Shown here one piece after another: positions 26,219 through 34,074 of a stretch of DNA of 64,000 bases. A program made the position numbers and the translations under genes. The notes beneath the pieces are model-generated. The model was not told the DNA's origin. It saw only the letters and a list, made by a program, of their open reading frames with translations, and searched no databases. Position 1 is the stretch's first letter. Each line of letters starts with the position of its first letter. Source of the DNA: Streptomyces capillispiralis (lineage in GTDB: Bacteria > Actinomycetota > Actinomycetes > Streptomycetales > Streptomycetaceae); the NCBI RefSeq assembly GCF_007829875.1, contig NZ_VIWV01000001.1, forward strand, positions 1,736,001 to 1,800,000, read 5' to 3'.

Positions 26219-27111
26219 AGCATGAGCTCCGATCGGCGGCGGGGGCTGATCCGCTCCCGCCAGACACCGGCGAGTCCGGCGACGGCGAGGGTGGGGACGA
26301 TCAGGAAGAGGCCGGGGAAGAGGGTGGGCCACCACTGTCCGGCGAGCAGGGAGCCGCGGGCGCCCTGGATGAGGGTGCCGAGGCTGGCGGTGTGGGCGGG
26401 CAGGCCCAGGCCGAGGAAGGACAGCGCCGACTCGTGCCACATGGCGTGCGGCACCATGAGGACGGCGGCGAGCCCGGCCTGCGGCAGTACGGCGGGCAGC
26501 AGGTGCCGTACGGTCACCCGCCACCGGGAGGCGCCGCCTGAGACGGCCGCGTCGAGGTGGGGGCGGGAGCGCAGCGAGAGGACCTCGGCGCGGACGATGC
26601 GGGCGGTGGACAGCCAGTGGGTGAGCGCCACGGAGATCACCACCGGCCAGACGCCGGGGCGGAACATGGCCACGATGAAGACGCCGAGCAGCAGGTGCGG
26701 GACGGAGGAGAGGGTGTCGACGAGGCGCATGACCGCGCGGTCGGCCCAGCCGCCGAGCGCCCCGGCGGTGGCGCCGACGGCGGTGCCGATCACGGTGGCG
26801 GTGAGCGCGGCGACCACGCCGACCAGCAGGGAGACCCGCAGGCCGTAGACGCAGCGCAGCAGCAGGTCGCGGCCTACGTCGTCGGTGCCGAAGGGGTGGT
26901 CCCAGCTGGGCGGCAGGAGTTTGGCGGCCAGGTCCACGCTCTGCTGGTCGAGTTGGACCAGGGGCGGTACGAGCAGGACCGCGAGGACCGTCACGGCGAC
27001 GAGGGTGGCGGAGACGCGCAGCCGGAGGGTGTGCGTGGAGCGGCGGGCGGTGCCGTGCGAGCGCCAGGCGGTGTGCTTGGTGTCGGCGGTGGTGTCAGCC
27101 ATGGGAGTCAC
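26215..27111 (-). CDS. nikC: Nickel/peptide ABC transporter permease (NikC-like)
   Basis: This 298-residue permease has an N-terminal TM helix (LVAVTVLAVLLVPPLVQL), the Opp/Nik motif HPFGTDDVGRDLLLRCVYGL and about five more TM segments, with the ATPase-contacting EAA-like loop AAVSGGASRWRVTVRHLLPA. The GTG at 27111 overlaps the nikB stop; an ATG at 27102 (MADTTADTK) is equally plausible. It forms the channel with NikB. Gene order SBP-permease-permease-ATPase-ATPase is that of nikABCDE. Confidence 0.8.
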   Translation of the reverse strand: MTPMADTTADTKHTAWRSHGTARRSTHTLRLRVSATLVAVTVLAVLLVPPLVQLDQQSVDLAAKLLPPSWDHPFGTDDVGRDLLLRCVYGLRVSLLVGVVAALTATVIGTAVGATAGALGGWADRAVMRLVDTLSSVPHLLLGVFIVAMFRPGVWPVVISVALTHWLSTARIVRAEVLSLRSRPHLDAAVSGGASRWRVTVRHLLPAVLPQAGLAAVLMVPHAMWHESALSFLGLGLPAHTASLGTLIQGARGSLLAGQWWPTLFPGLFLIVPTLAVAGLAGVWRERISPRRRSELML

Positions 27112-28100
27112 ATCTCATTCAGCTTCACCCTCGGGTCGATCAGTCCGTAGAGCAGGTCGGCGAGCAGGTTTCCGGCGAGGACGGCGGCGGTGGCGAGGGT
27201 GGTCAGCGCGGCCAGCAGCGGGAAGTCGACGGCGGTGGCCGCCTCCACGGTGGCCGCGGCGATGCCCGGCCAGCTGAACACGGTCTCCACCAGCAGGGCG
27301 CCGGTGATGAGTTCGGGGACGCGGGAGCCGATCAGGGTGAGGACGGGCAGCAGTCCGCTGCGCAGGGCGTGGCCGAGCAGGACGGTGCGTTCGGCCAGGC
27401 CGCGGGCCCTGGCCCCGCGCACCGGGTCCTCGGCGAGGGCGTCGCCGACGCCCTGGCGGACGTACAGGATGAACCAGGGCAGTTGGGAGACGGCGAGGAC
27501 GCCGGCGGGCAGGACGAGGTGGCTCACCACCTGGCCGGCGGTGACGTGGTCGCTGCCGGTGTCGGTGAGGCCGCCGGCCGGCAGGACGTCCAGGTTCAGG
27601 GCGAACAGCCAGATGGCGAGCAGGGCGATCCAGAAGACCGGGGCCGCCTCCAGGGAGTACGCGAGGGAGGTGACCGTGCGGTCGAGGAGCGAGCCGGGGC
27701 GGCGGGCGGCGAGCACGCCGAGCAGGGTGCCGAGCAGGACCGCCGCGGCGAACGCGACGGCGCACAGCAGCGTGGACCACACCAGGCGTTCGCCGATGAC
27801 CTCGGCGACCGGCTGGCGCATGACGGTGGACCGGCCGAAGTCGCCGCCGAGCGCGGAGGTGAGCCAGTCCCACCAGCGGACGGCGAACGGCCGGTCCACG
27901 CCGAGGTTGTCGCGCAGCCGGTCCAGGGTCTCCTGGTCGGCGCCGAGCGCGGCGGTGCCGGCGTAGGCCTTGACGGGGTCGAAGGGGGAGGCGGCGGCCA
28001 CGGCGAACACGCCGAAGGTGACGACGAGGAGGACGGGCACGGCGAACAGGGCCCGCCGTGCCGTCAGTCGTGCCATCGCCGCCCAGGGCAGGGGTGTCAT
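27108..28100 (-). CDS. nikB: Nickel/peptide ABC transporter permease (NikB-like)
   Basis: This 330-residue permease has six predicted TM helices, starting LFAVPVLLVVTFGVFAVAAA, with the NikB/OppB-type segments DNLGVDRPFAVRWWDWL, GDFGRSTVMRQPV and the EAA-like loop DPVRGARARGLAERTVLLGH. The ATG at 28100 overlaps the substrate-binding protein stop (ATGA); an ATG eight codons downstream is possible. It pairs with NikC in the membrane. Tight overlap with both neighbours shows one polycistronic message. Confidence 0.82.
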   Translation of the reverse strand: MTPLPWAAMARLTARRALFAVPVLLVVTFGVFAVAAASPFDPVKAYAGTAALGADQETLDRLRDNLGVDRPFAVRWWDWLTSALGGDFGRSTVMRQPVAEVIGERLVWSTLLCAVAFAAAVLLGTLLGVLAARRPGSLLDRTVTSLAYSLEAAPVFWIALLAIWLFALNLDVLPAGGLTDTGSDHVTAGQVVSHLVLPAGVLAVSQLPWFILYVRQGVGDALAEDPVRGARARGLAERTVLLGHALRSGLLPVLTLIGSRVPELITGALLVETVFSWPGIAAATVEAATAVDFPLLAALTTLATAAVLAGNLLADLLYGLIDPRVKLNEM

Positions 28101-29686
28101 GCGCGGGGCTGCCAGTCCTCGGCGTTCCACCAGGGGCCGCTGGCGAAGCCGTGCTCGTGCGGTTCGGTCTGGGTGGTCAGGCCCTCCCAGCGGTCGGCGA
28201 GGACGTAGAGGTGGTCGATGTGGGTGAGGACGGTGTAGCCGGGGTTCTTCACCAGTTCGCGCTGGAGCGTGTCGTAGGCGGCCTCGCGGGCCTTGGCGTC
28301 CTGGGCGCGGCGGCCGGTGTCGAGGGCCCGGTCGACGGCCGGGTTGTCGTAGCGGGCCATGTTGTTGAAGCCGTCGCCGGCGAGGGAGGAGTGCAGCAGG
28401 GTGTAGAGGCCGAAGTCGGGGTCGCCGGTGCTGCCGAAGCCGGCGAGCACGGCGTCGTGCTTCATCCGGGGTTCGATGACCTCCCAGGTGGCGCTCTCCA
28501 CGCGGACGTCGATGCCGGCCTCCTTGGCGTCGGAGGCGTAGGCGAGGGCGTGGTCCTGGCGGACCTTGTCGCCGGAGGGGTAGTAGAGGGTGAACCGGGC
28601 GGGGCGGTTGGCCTTGGCGCGGACGCCGTCCTTGCCGGGCTTCCAGCCCGCCGCGTCGAGGATCCTGCCGGCCTCGGCGAGGTCCCGGGGGCGTTCGATG
28701 CCGTCGGCGAACCAGGGGTCGTCGACGGGCAGCGGTCCGTAGGCGGGGCGGCCGGCGCCGTCGAGGATCTTGTCGACCATGGCCTCGCGGTCCACTGCGA
28801 GGTCGAGGGCGCGGCGGATCGCGGTGTCGCCGGTGACCGGGTCGCCGGTGGGCAGGGTGACGGCGCGGAAGTCGTAGGAGGTCGCCCGGTAGGTCTTCTT
28901 GTCGTCGTCGCCCTTGAAGGTGGCGGCGAGGTTGGGCGGGAGGGTCGCTCCGTCGAGGTCGCCGGAGCGCAGCCGGGTGGCGCGGACGTCGTCGTCGGCG
29001 ATGATCGCCATGGTGAGCTTTTTCACCTTCGGCGCGCCGCCCCAGTAGTCCGGATTGGCCTTGAAGGTGAGCTTTTCGCCCTTGCTCCAGCCGGTGAGGA
29101 CGTACGGTCCGGTGCCGACCGGCTTCGTGTTGAAGGAGCCGGTGTTGGGGTCCTGTCCGCCGGCGACGTGCTCGGGGACGATGGGCAGGACCGTGCGGGC
29201 GGCGAAGGCCGCGTAGGGGTGGTCGAGGGTGAAGACGACCTTGCCGTCGCCCTCCGCCCGGACCTCGTCGATGACGTCCAGTTCGCTCCGGGCGGTGTTG
29301 TTCGTCCGGTCGTCCAGCACGGTGCGGTAGGTGAAGACCACGTCGTCGGCGGTGAGCGGTTCGCCGTCGCTGAACCTCACGCCCTCGCGCAGGGTGTACG
29401 TGTAGGTGCGGCCGCCGTCGGTGACCTCGGGGAGCGCCTTCGCCAGCGCGGGCTTCAGTTCCATGGCGGCGTCGCGGGCGAGGAGGCCGTCGAAGATCTT
29501 GGAGTTGCCGTCCTTGCCGTAGCCGAGCAGGGGGCTGAGGGTGTCCGGTTCGGACGGGACCCCGATCACGACGGATGCGGCGGACGCGCCGCCGTCCTCG
29601 CCGCCGCCGCCCGGCGCCGAGCAGGCGGCGACGGCGCCGGCCATGGCCATCGCCGCGGCGGCACCCCGTATTCGTCGGGTCGTCAT
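28097..29686 (-). CDS. nikA: ABC transporter substrate-binding lipoprotein (NikA-like, SBP family 5)
   Basis: This 529-residue protein has a lipoprotein signal (TTRRIRGAAAAMAMAGAVAA then CSAPGG), so it is tethered outside the membrane. The mature chain matches the oligopeptide/nickel-binding family 5: EPDTLSPLLGYGKDG, the signature LREGVRFSDGEPLTADDVVF, VGTGPYVLTGWSKGEKLTFK and RRALDLAVDREAMVDKIL. It captures the ligand and delivers it to NikBC. As the first gene of the operon it is preceded by a sequence matching the S. coelicolor Nur box, which supports nickel as substrate; no ligand residues can be assigned directly from sequence. Confidence 0.82.
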   Translation of the reverse strand: MTTRRIRGAAAAMAMAGAVAACSAPGGGGEDGGASAASVVIGVPSEPDTLSPLLGYGKDGNSKIFDGLLARDAAMELKPALAKALPEVTDGGRTYTYTLREGVRFSDGEPLTADDVVFTYRTVLDDRTNNTARSELDVIDEVRAEGDGKVVFTLDHPYAAFAARTVLPIVPEHVAGGQDPNTGSFNTKPVGTGPYVLTGWSKGEKLTFKANPDYWGGAPKVKKLTMAIIADDDVRATRLRSGDLDGATLPPNLAATFKGDDDKKTYRATSYDFRAVTLPTGDPVTGDTAIRRALDLAVDREAMVDKILDGAGRPAYGPLPVDDPWFADGIERPRDLAEAGRILDAAGWKPGKDGVRAKANRPARFTLYYPSGDKVRQDHALAYASDAKEAGIDVRVESATWEVIEPRMKHDAVLAGFGSTGDPDFGLYTLLHSSLAGDGFNNMARYDNPAVDRALDTGRRAQDAKAREAAYDTLQRELVKNPGYTVLTHIDHLYVLADRWEGLTTQTEPHEHGFASGPWWNAEDWQPRA

Positions 29687-29720
29687 CGGTCCTCACATCC
29701 CTGATGCCTGAAAATCGTTG

Positions 29721-29737
29721 TTGCATATTAAGTGCAG
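29721..29737 (-). promoter_or_regulatory. Nur-box-like operator in front of nikA
   Basis: On the minus strand the sequence is CTGCAC-TTAAT-ATGCAA, close to the published Nur box of S. coelicolor (tTGCaa-N5-ttGCAA). It is 34 bases upstream of the nikA start and is the most AT-rich stretch in the vicinity. Nur is the nickel-responsive Fur-family repressor known to control nikABCDE, so repression by nickel is predicted. Confidence 0.6.
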
Positions 29738-29899
29738 CAAGGCTCTACCCAGGACGGCGGCCCCTCAGTCCACGGCCTCGACGGACGGCGCCGCCCGTGT
29801 CAAGTGCGCAGGTGTGCGCCGGGGTGCGAGCCGTCGGGCGCTGTCCGCGCGCCCCCGTGGCCGCTTGTCACCGGACCGGAACCGGCACTACTGTCGCCA

Positions 29900-30056
29900 C
29901 GCCTTGGTGACGGGAAATCGGTGCGATACCGGTGCGGCCCTCGCCACTGTGATCGGGAAGTCCGGCTCCAGTCCTCACGGACGGCCACTGGGTCCTTCGG
30001 GACCCGGGAAGGCGGAGCACGGGCGGTGGTACCCGTCAGCCAGGAGACCGGCCAAG
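29900..30056 (+). ncRNA. Cobalamin riboswitch (AdoCbl element)
   Basis: The leader of cbiM contains the B12-box AGCCAGGAGACCGGCC (30038-30053), a close match to the riboswitch consensus, preceded by the conserved GCCACTGTGATCGGGAAG (about 29943-29960) and several GC hairpins. It lies 45 bases upstream of the cbiM ATG. It should switch off the cobalt-uptake genes when adenosylcobalamin is abundant, by blocking translation or transcription. The outer limits are approximate because the closing stem was judged by eye. Confidence 0.9.
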
Positions 30057-30100
30057 GCGCGTCAACCATCCACGAGGTGCTGGAGAGGGTCTGCTGAGCC

Positions 30101-30811
30101 ATGCACATAGCCGAGGGTTTTCTGCCGCCGGCGCACGCGGTCGCCTGGGGCGCCGCGTCGGCGCCGTTCGTCGTCCACGGAGCCCGGTCACTCGTCCGTG
30201 ACATCAGGGAACGGCCCGAGAGCACCCTGCTGCTGGGCGCGTCGGGAGCGTTCACGTTCGTGCTGTCCGCGCTGAAGCTGCCGTCCGTCACCGGCAGTTG
30301 CTCCCACCCCACCGGCACGGGGCTCGGCGCGATCCTGTTCCGGCCGCCGGCCATGGCGGTGCTGGGCACCATCACCCTGCTGTTCCAGGCGCTGCTGCTC
30401 GCCCACGGCGGGCTGACCACGCTGGGCGCCAACGTCTTCTCGATGGCGGTCGCCGGTCCCTGGGCCGGGTACGGCGTCTACCGGCTGCTGCGCCGGTACG
30501 GCGTGCCGCTGATGCCGGCGGTGTTCTCCGGCGCGTTCGTCGCCGACCTGGCGACCTACTGCGTGACCAGTGTGCAGCTGGCGCTCGCCTTCCCCGACCC
30601 GGGCAGTGGATTCCTGGGCGCGCTCGGCAAGTTCGGCTCCATCTTCGCCGTCACCCAGATCCCGCTCGCGGTGAGCGAGGGCCTGCTGACCGTGCTGGTG
30701 ATGCGCATGCTGGTGCAGTCGAGCAAGGGGGAGCTGACCCGGCTCGGGGTGCTGGTGACCTCGGCGGCCGGACGGACGACGGCCGACTCGACGGGGGCGG
30801 TGACCCGATGA
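30101..30811 (+). CDS. cbiM: Cobalt ECF transporter S component CbiM
   Basis: This 236-residue membrane protein begins [20 protein letters not shown], the conserved N-terminus whose backbone and His bind Co2+. Six to seven TM helices follow, with [20 protein letters not shown] and [20 protein letters not shown], both family hallmarks. It provides substrate recognition for energy-coupling-factor cobalt uptake feeding cobalamin synthesis. It is the first gene after the riboswitch and ends overlapping cbiN (ATGA). A nickel-specific paralogue (NikM) is possible, but the B12 riboswitch argues for cobalt. Confidence 0.95.
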   Translation: MHIAEGFLPPAHAVAWGAASAPFVVHGARSLVRDIRERPESTLLLGASGAFTFVLSALKLPSVTGSCSHPTGTGLGAILFRPPAMAVLGTITLLFQALLLAHGGLTTLGANVFSMAVAGPWAGYGVYRLLRRYGVPLMPAVFSGAFVADLATYCVTSVQLALAFPDPGSGFLGALGKFGSIFAVTQIPLAVSEGLLTVLVMRMLVQSSKGELTRLGVLVTSAAGRTTADSTGAVTR

Positions 30812-31239
30812 GCCGCAACGCCAGGATCAACACCCTGCTGCTGGTGCTCGTGGCCGCGCTCGCGGTGCTGCCGCTCGCGCTCGGACTGGGCGACCACAAG
30901 GAGGAGCCGTTCGCGGGCGCGGACGCCGAGGCGGAGACGGCGATCACCGAGATCGACCCGGACTACGAGCCGTGGTTCTCGCCCCTGTACGAACCGCCGT
31001 CCGGGGAGATCGAGTCGGCGCTGTTCGCCCTCCAGGCGGCGATCGGCGCGGGCGTCCTCGCGTACTACTTCGGGGTGCGGCGCGGACGGCGGCAGGGCGA
31101 GGCGCGGGCACGCGCGCGGAGGGAGGAAGGACCGGGGCCCGACGCCGGGGCCGGTGAGGCCGGGGCCGGGGCCGGTGAGGCCGGGGCCGGGGCCGGCGGG
31201 GGCGTGGGCGGCGGGGCCGCGTCCCGGCGGGGGGACTGA
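30808..31239 (+). CDS. cbiN: Cobalt transport protein CbiN with extended repeat tail
   Basis: CbiN is the small two-helix partner of CbiM. The first TM helix ([19 protein letters not shown]), the loop with [19 protein letters not shown] and [20 protein letters not shown], and the second TM helix ([16 protein letters not shown]) all match. At 143 residues it is longer than the usual 90-110 because of a C-terminal Arg- then Gly/Ala/Glu-rich tail encoded by a 21-bp tandem repeat (about 31151-31192). The tail is cytoplasmic and probably dispensable. It overlaps cbiM by four bases and is followed closely by cbiQ. Confidence 0.92.
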   Translation: MSRNARINTLLLVLVAALAVLPLALGLGDHKEEPFAGADAEAETAITEIDPDYEPWFSPLYEPPSGEIESALFALQAAIGAGVLAYYFGVRRGRRQGEARARARREEGPGPDAGAGEAGAGAGEAGAGAGGGVGGGAASRRGD

Positions 31240-31246
31240 GCCCCCC

Positions 31247-31996
31247 GTGCTGCCGATCGACGCGGCGGCCCACAGCAGCCGCTGGCGCCACCGTCATCCC
31301 GTGGACAAGGCCGTGCTGGGACTCGGGCTCACCCTGCTCGCGATCTCGCTGCCGCCCTGGCCGGGCGCGGCCCTGGTGCTGGTCACCGCGCTCGCGGTGC
31401 TGCTCGGCCCGGCGGGCGTGCCGGGCCGGCGGCTGTGGCGCGCCTACCGGGTGCCGCTGGGCTTCTGCCTGACCGGGGCGCTCCCGCTGCTGGTGCGGGT
31501 GGGCGGGCCGGACGGGTTCGTGTCCTGGGCCGCGGACGGGCCGCCGCGCGCCGGGGAGCTGCTGCTGCGCACGTCGGCGGCCTCCCTCGGCGTCCTGCTG
31601 TTCGCGTTCACCACCCCCATGTCCGACCTGCTGCCCCGCCTGGTCCGCGCCGGGGTGCCCGCGCCGCTCGTCGACGTGGCGCTGGTGACGTACCGGATGA
31701 GTTTCCTACTGCTCGACTCGGTGCGCCGGATCCGGCAGGCGCAGGCGGCCCGGCTCGGGCACACCACCCGGGCGGCGGCCTGGCGGTCCCTCGGCGGGCT
31801 CGGCGCGACCGCGTTCGTCCGGTCCTTCGACCGGGCGGCACGGTTGCAGAACGGGCTCGCCGGGCGCGGCTACGACGGCACCCTGCGCGTGCTGGTGCCC
31901 GAGGCCCGTGTCTCCGTCCGGTTCGCGGCGCTGAGCGTGGCGCTGCTGGCGGCGCTGGCCGCCCTGACCCTCGTACTGGAAAGGCCGTTGTCGTGA
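31247..31996 (+). CDS. cbiQ: Cobalt ECF transporter T component CbiQ
   Basis: This roughly 249-residue membrane protein is the transmembrane coupling subunit, with four to five TM helices (for example AVLGLGLTLLAISLPPWPGA) and the two Ala-Arg-Gly coupling-helix regions expected for EcfT (VRRIRQAQAARLGH and RAARLQNGLAGRGY). It transmits ATP hydrolysis in CbiO to CbiM. The GTG at 31247 begins PIDAAAHSSRWRHRHPVDK, the family N-terminus; the open frame upstream is an artefact of the cbiN repeat. Its stop overlaps the cbiO start (GTGA). Confidence 0.92.
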   Translation: MLPIDAAAHSSRWRHRHPVDKAVLGLGLTLLAISLPPWPGAALVLVTALAVLLGPAGVPGRRLWRAYRVPLGFCLTGALPLLVRVGGPDGFVSWAADGPPRAGELLLRTSAASLGVLLFAFTTPMSDLLPRLVRAGVPAPLVDVALVTYRMSFLLLDSVRRIRQAQAARLGHTTRAAAWRSLGGLGATAFVRSFDRAARLQNGLAGRGYDGTLRVLVPEARVSVRFAALSVALLAALAALTLVLERPLS

Positions 31997-32829
31997 GCGA
32001 GTCCGTCCTGGTGGCCCTGCGGGGCGCGTCCTTCGCGTACGAGGACGGCCCTGCCGTGCTCAGCGGCCTGGACTTCGAGGTGCGCGAGGGGCGTGCGCTG
32101 GCCCTGCTCGGGCGCAACGGCAGCGGGAAGACGACGCTGATGCGGCTGCTGAGCGGTGGACTGCGGCCGAGCGGAGGCGAGTTGACCGTCGAGGGGCGGG
32201 CGGTGCGCTACGACCGCAGAGGGCTGACGGCGCTGCGCACCACCGTACAACTGGTGGTGCAGGACCCCGACGACCAGTTGTTCGCCGCGTCGGTCGGCCA
32301 GGACGTGTCGTTCGGACCGCTGAACCTCGGCCTGCCCGACGCGGAGGTACGCGCCCGGGTGGCGGAGTCGCTCGCCGCCCTGGACATCACCGCCCTCGCC
32401 GACCGTCCCACGCATCTGCTGTCCTACGGGCAGCGCAAGCGGACGGCGATCGCGGGCGCGGTCGCCATGCGGCCCCGCGTGCTGATCCTGGACGAGCCGA
32501 CGGCGGGCCTGGACCCCGACGGCCAGGAACGCCTGCTCACCACCCTCGACGGGCTGCGGGCGGACGGCACGACGGTTGTCATGGCGACGCACGACGTGGA
32601 CCTGGCCCTGCGCTGGGCCGACGACGCGGCCCTGCTCACCCCGTCGGGCGTGCACACCGGGCCGGCGACCGAGACGCTGGCCCGCACGGACCTGCTCGCG
32701 GCTGCGGGGTTGCGGCTGCCGTGGGGCGTCGCGGCGGCCCGACTGCTGCGTGCGTACGGGCTGTTGACGGACACCGGGGCGGGTCCCCGCACGGCGGAGG
32801 AGCTGGTGGCCGCGCTGGCGGGCGAATGA
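31993..32829 (+). CDS. cbiO: Cobalt ECF transporter ATPase CbiO
   Basis: This 278-residue ATPase has Walker A (ALLGRNGSGKTTLMRLLSG), Q-loop (QLVVQDPDDQLFA, with the EcfA-type DPDDQ motif), signature (LLSYGQRKRTAIAGAVA, with SYGQ in place of SGGQ as usual for CbiO), Walker B (VLILDEPTAGLDPDG) and H-loop (VVMATHDVDLAL). It energises CbiMNQ. The GTG at 31993 overlaps the cbiQ stop. It ends the four-gene operon; a terminator hairpin lies about 230 bases downstream. Confidence 0.95.
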   Translation: MSESVLVALRGASFAYEDGPAVLSGLDFEVREGRALALLGRNGSGKTTLMRLLSGGLRPSGGELTVEGRAVRYDRRGLTALRTTVQLVVQDPDDQLFAASVGQDVSFGPLNLGLPDAEVRARVAESLAALDITALADRPTHLLSYGQRKRTAIAGAVAMRPRVLILDEPTAGLDPDGQERLLTTLDGLRADGTTVVMATHDVDLALRWADDAALLTPSGVHTGPATETLARTDLLAAAGLRLPWGVAAARLLRAYGLLTDTGAGPRTAEELVAALAGE

Positions 32830-33226
32830 GCACGCCGGTGAGCCGGTGCCGGCCGTGTCCGGACCGCCCTCGGCGCGCCCGTTCCCGCGCGCGTGCCCGG
32901 AACGTGGGCATCCCCTGGCGAGGACTCCGCGACCTGCAAGTCCGCTTCCCGCAGGTCCGCTTCCGTGCGGAGCGGCGGACACCCGAGTGGAAGGCCGCGG
33001 CCGAGGAAGTGCCCCGGTCGGGGGCGTCGCTCACGCAGGGGAGTGCGGCCCGGCAGGGGTGCGTCCGACGAGGGGCCGGACGCACCCCTCGGCCGTCGGC
33101 GGGCAGGACGCGTCTTCGCCGCTGCGCCGCCGGTGCCCGCGACGCGGCTGGACGTGGTGGGGGTGGCCGTGCCCGGATGCCTGGCGGCCTCGTCGAGCGG
33201 ACCCGGCCGGGCGTTGAACGGCGGGC
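32830..33226. other. Intergenic region between cbiO and the SDR gene
   Basis: About 400 bases between two convergent genes. Apart from the terminator hairpin at 33055-33089 and a short direct repeat of GGTCCGCTTCC-like sequence near 32935-32970, nothing recognisable was seen; open frames here have no family similarity. Confidence 0.5.
33055..33089. terminator. Bidirectional terminator between cbiO and the SDR gene
   Basis: AGGGGTGCGTCC (33055-33066) pairs perfectly with GGACGCACCCCT (33078-33089) around an 11-base loop. It lies between convergent genes and could end both transcripts. Confidence 0.8.
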
Positions 33227-33952
33227 TCAGGACTCGACGAACTTGTCCGCCAGGCCCTGTTCCAGGTAGTCGTCCGGCAGGTCCTGGACGACCAGCTCGG
33301 CTTCGGTGCGTTCGGTGTGCAGCCGCCAGTAGGCGTCGGCGATCGTCTGAGGTTGGGAGTCGTGGCCGCCTTGGCCGATGAAGGCGGCGATCGCCACGTG
33401 CGCGGCGTAGACGCCGGTACCGGAGAGCGCGGCATGCAGATTGAGGATCCAGTTGCGCATGCCGCCGGTGGCGATCTGAACGTTCGCCACGTGGGGGGCG
33501 ATGATCGGCCCCGAACCCGCGCCACTGGTGACCAGGACCGTCCCCGTGCCGCGCTCCAGCATGCCGGGCAGGACGTGCTGCACCGCCGCGACACCGCCGA
33601 GCAGGTAGAGGTCCAGCTGGGCCAGAACCGAGTCGACGGTGACCTTCGTGGCCTCGACGAGCGGCGCCCGGCGCAGGTCGGCCGGGGTCGGCGCGGGCGA
33701 GTACTCGAGTACGTCGATCGGCCCCAGCCGCTCCTCGGCGGCGGTCAGCGCCGCGTGCAGAGCGGGACGATCGGTGACGTCGGCGGGAAACACCTCGACC
33801 CGGGCGCCCGTATCGGACAGATCGTCGGCCACCGCCCGGAGCGTCGTGCGGTTGCGGGCGATCAGCGCCACGTCGAACCCCTCGGCGGCGAACCGCCGGC
33901 CGATCGCCCGGCCCAGCTGCGGGCCCGCGCCGACAATCGCGATCGTGCTCAA
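33227..33952 (-). CDS. SDR family NAD(P)-dependent oxidoreductase
   Basis: This 241-residue SDR begins STIAIVGAGPQLGRAIGRRF with an atypical cofactor loop (GAGPQLG instead of TGxxxGIG). The usual NNAG strand is replaced by VLEYSPAPTPADL, and the catalytic Ser is in VLVTSGAGSG, but no clear Tyr-x3-Lys pair follows (NVQIATGGMRNWILNL). The enzyme may therefore be atypical or non-catalytic. The start is a TTG at 33952 behind GAGGTGG. It is transcribed divergently from an AraC-family regulator, which is likely its controller. Confidence 0.8.
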   Translation of the reverse strand: MSTIAIVGAGPQLGRAIGRRFAAEGFDVALIARNRTTLRAVADDLSDTGARVEVFPADVTDRPALHAALTAAEERLGPIDVLEYSPAPTPADLRRAPLVEATKVTVDSVLAQLDLYLLGGVAAVQHVLPGMLERGTGTVLVTSGAGSGPIIAPHVANVQIATGGMRNWILNLHAALSGTGVYAAHVAIAAFIGQGGHDSQPQTIADAYWRLHTERTEAELVVQDLPDDYLEQGLADKFVES

Positions 33953-34027
33953 TTCGCCACCTCGTTACCATTGTTCCGGTTCACATCGGAACCGTAGGAA
34001 GGGCTTGGGCGCGGGGGCTAGGACCGG

Positions 34028-34074
34028 CGCGACAACCTGAACGGAAGTTTCGCGACAACGATGAACGGCACTTT
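34028..34074. repeat. Two direct repeats overlapping the AraC-gene start
   Basis: CGCGACAACCTGAACGGAAG (from 34028) and CGCGACAACGATGAACGGCA (from 34051) are imperfect 23-24-base direct repeats, both followed by TTTC. Tandem direct repeats are the usual operator form for AraC regulators. The second copy includes the assigned ATG of the regulator. Confidence 0.7.
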
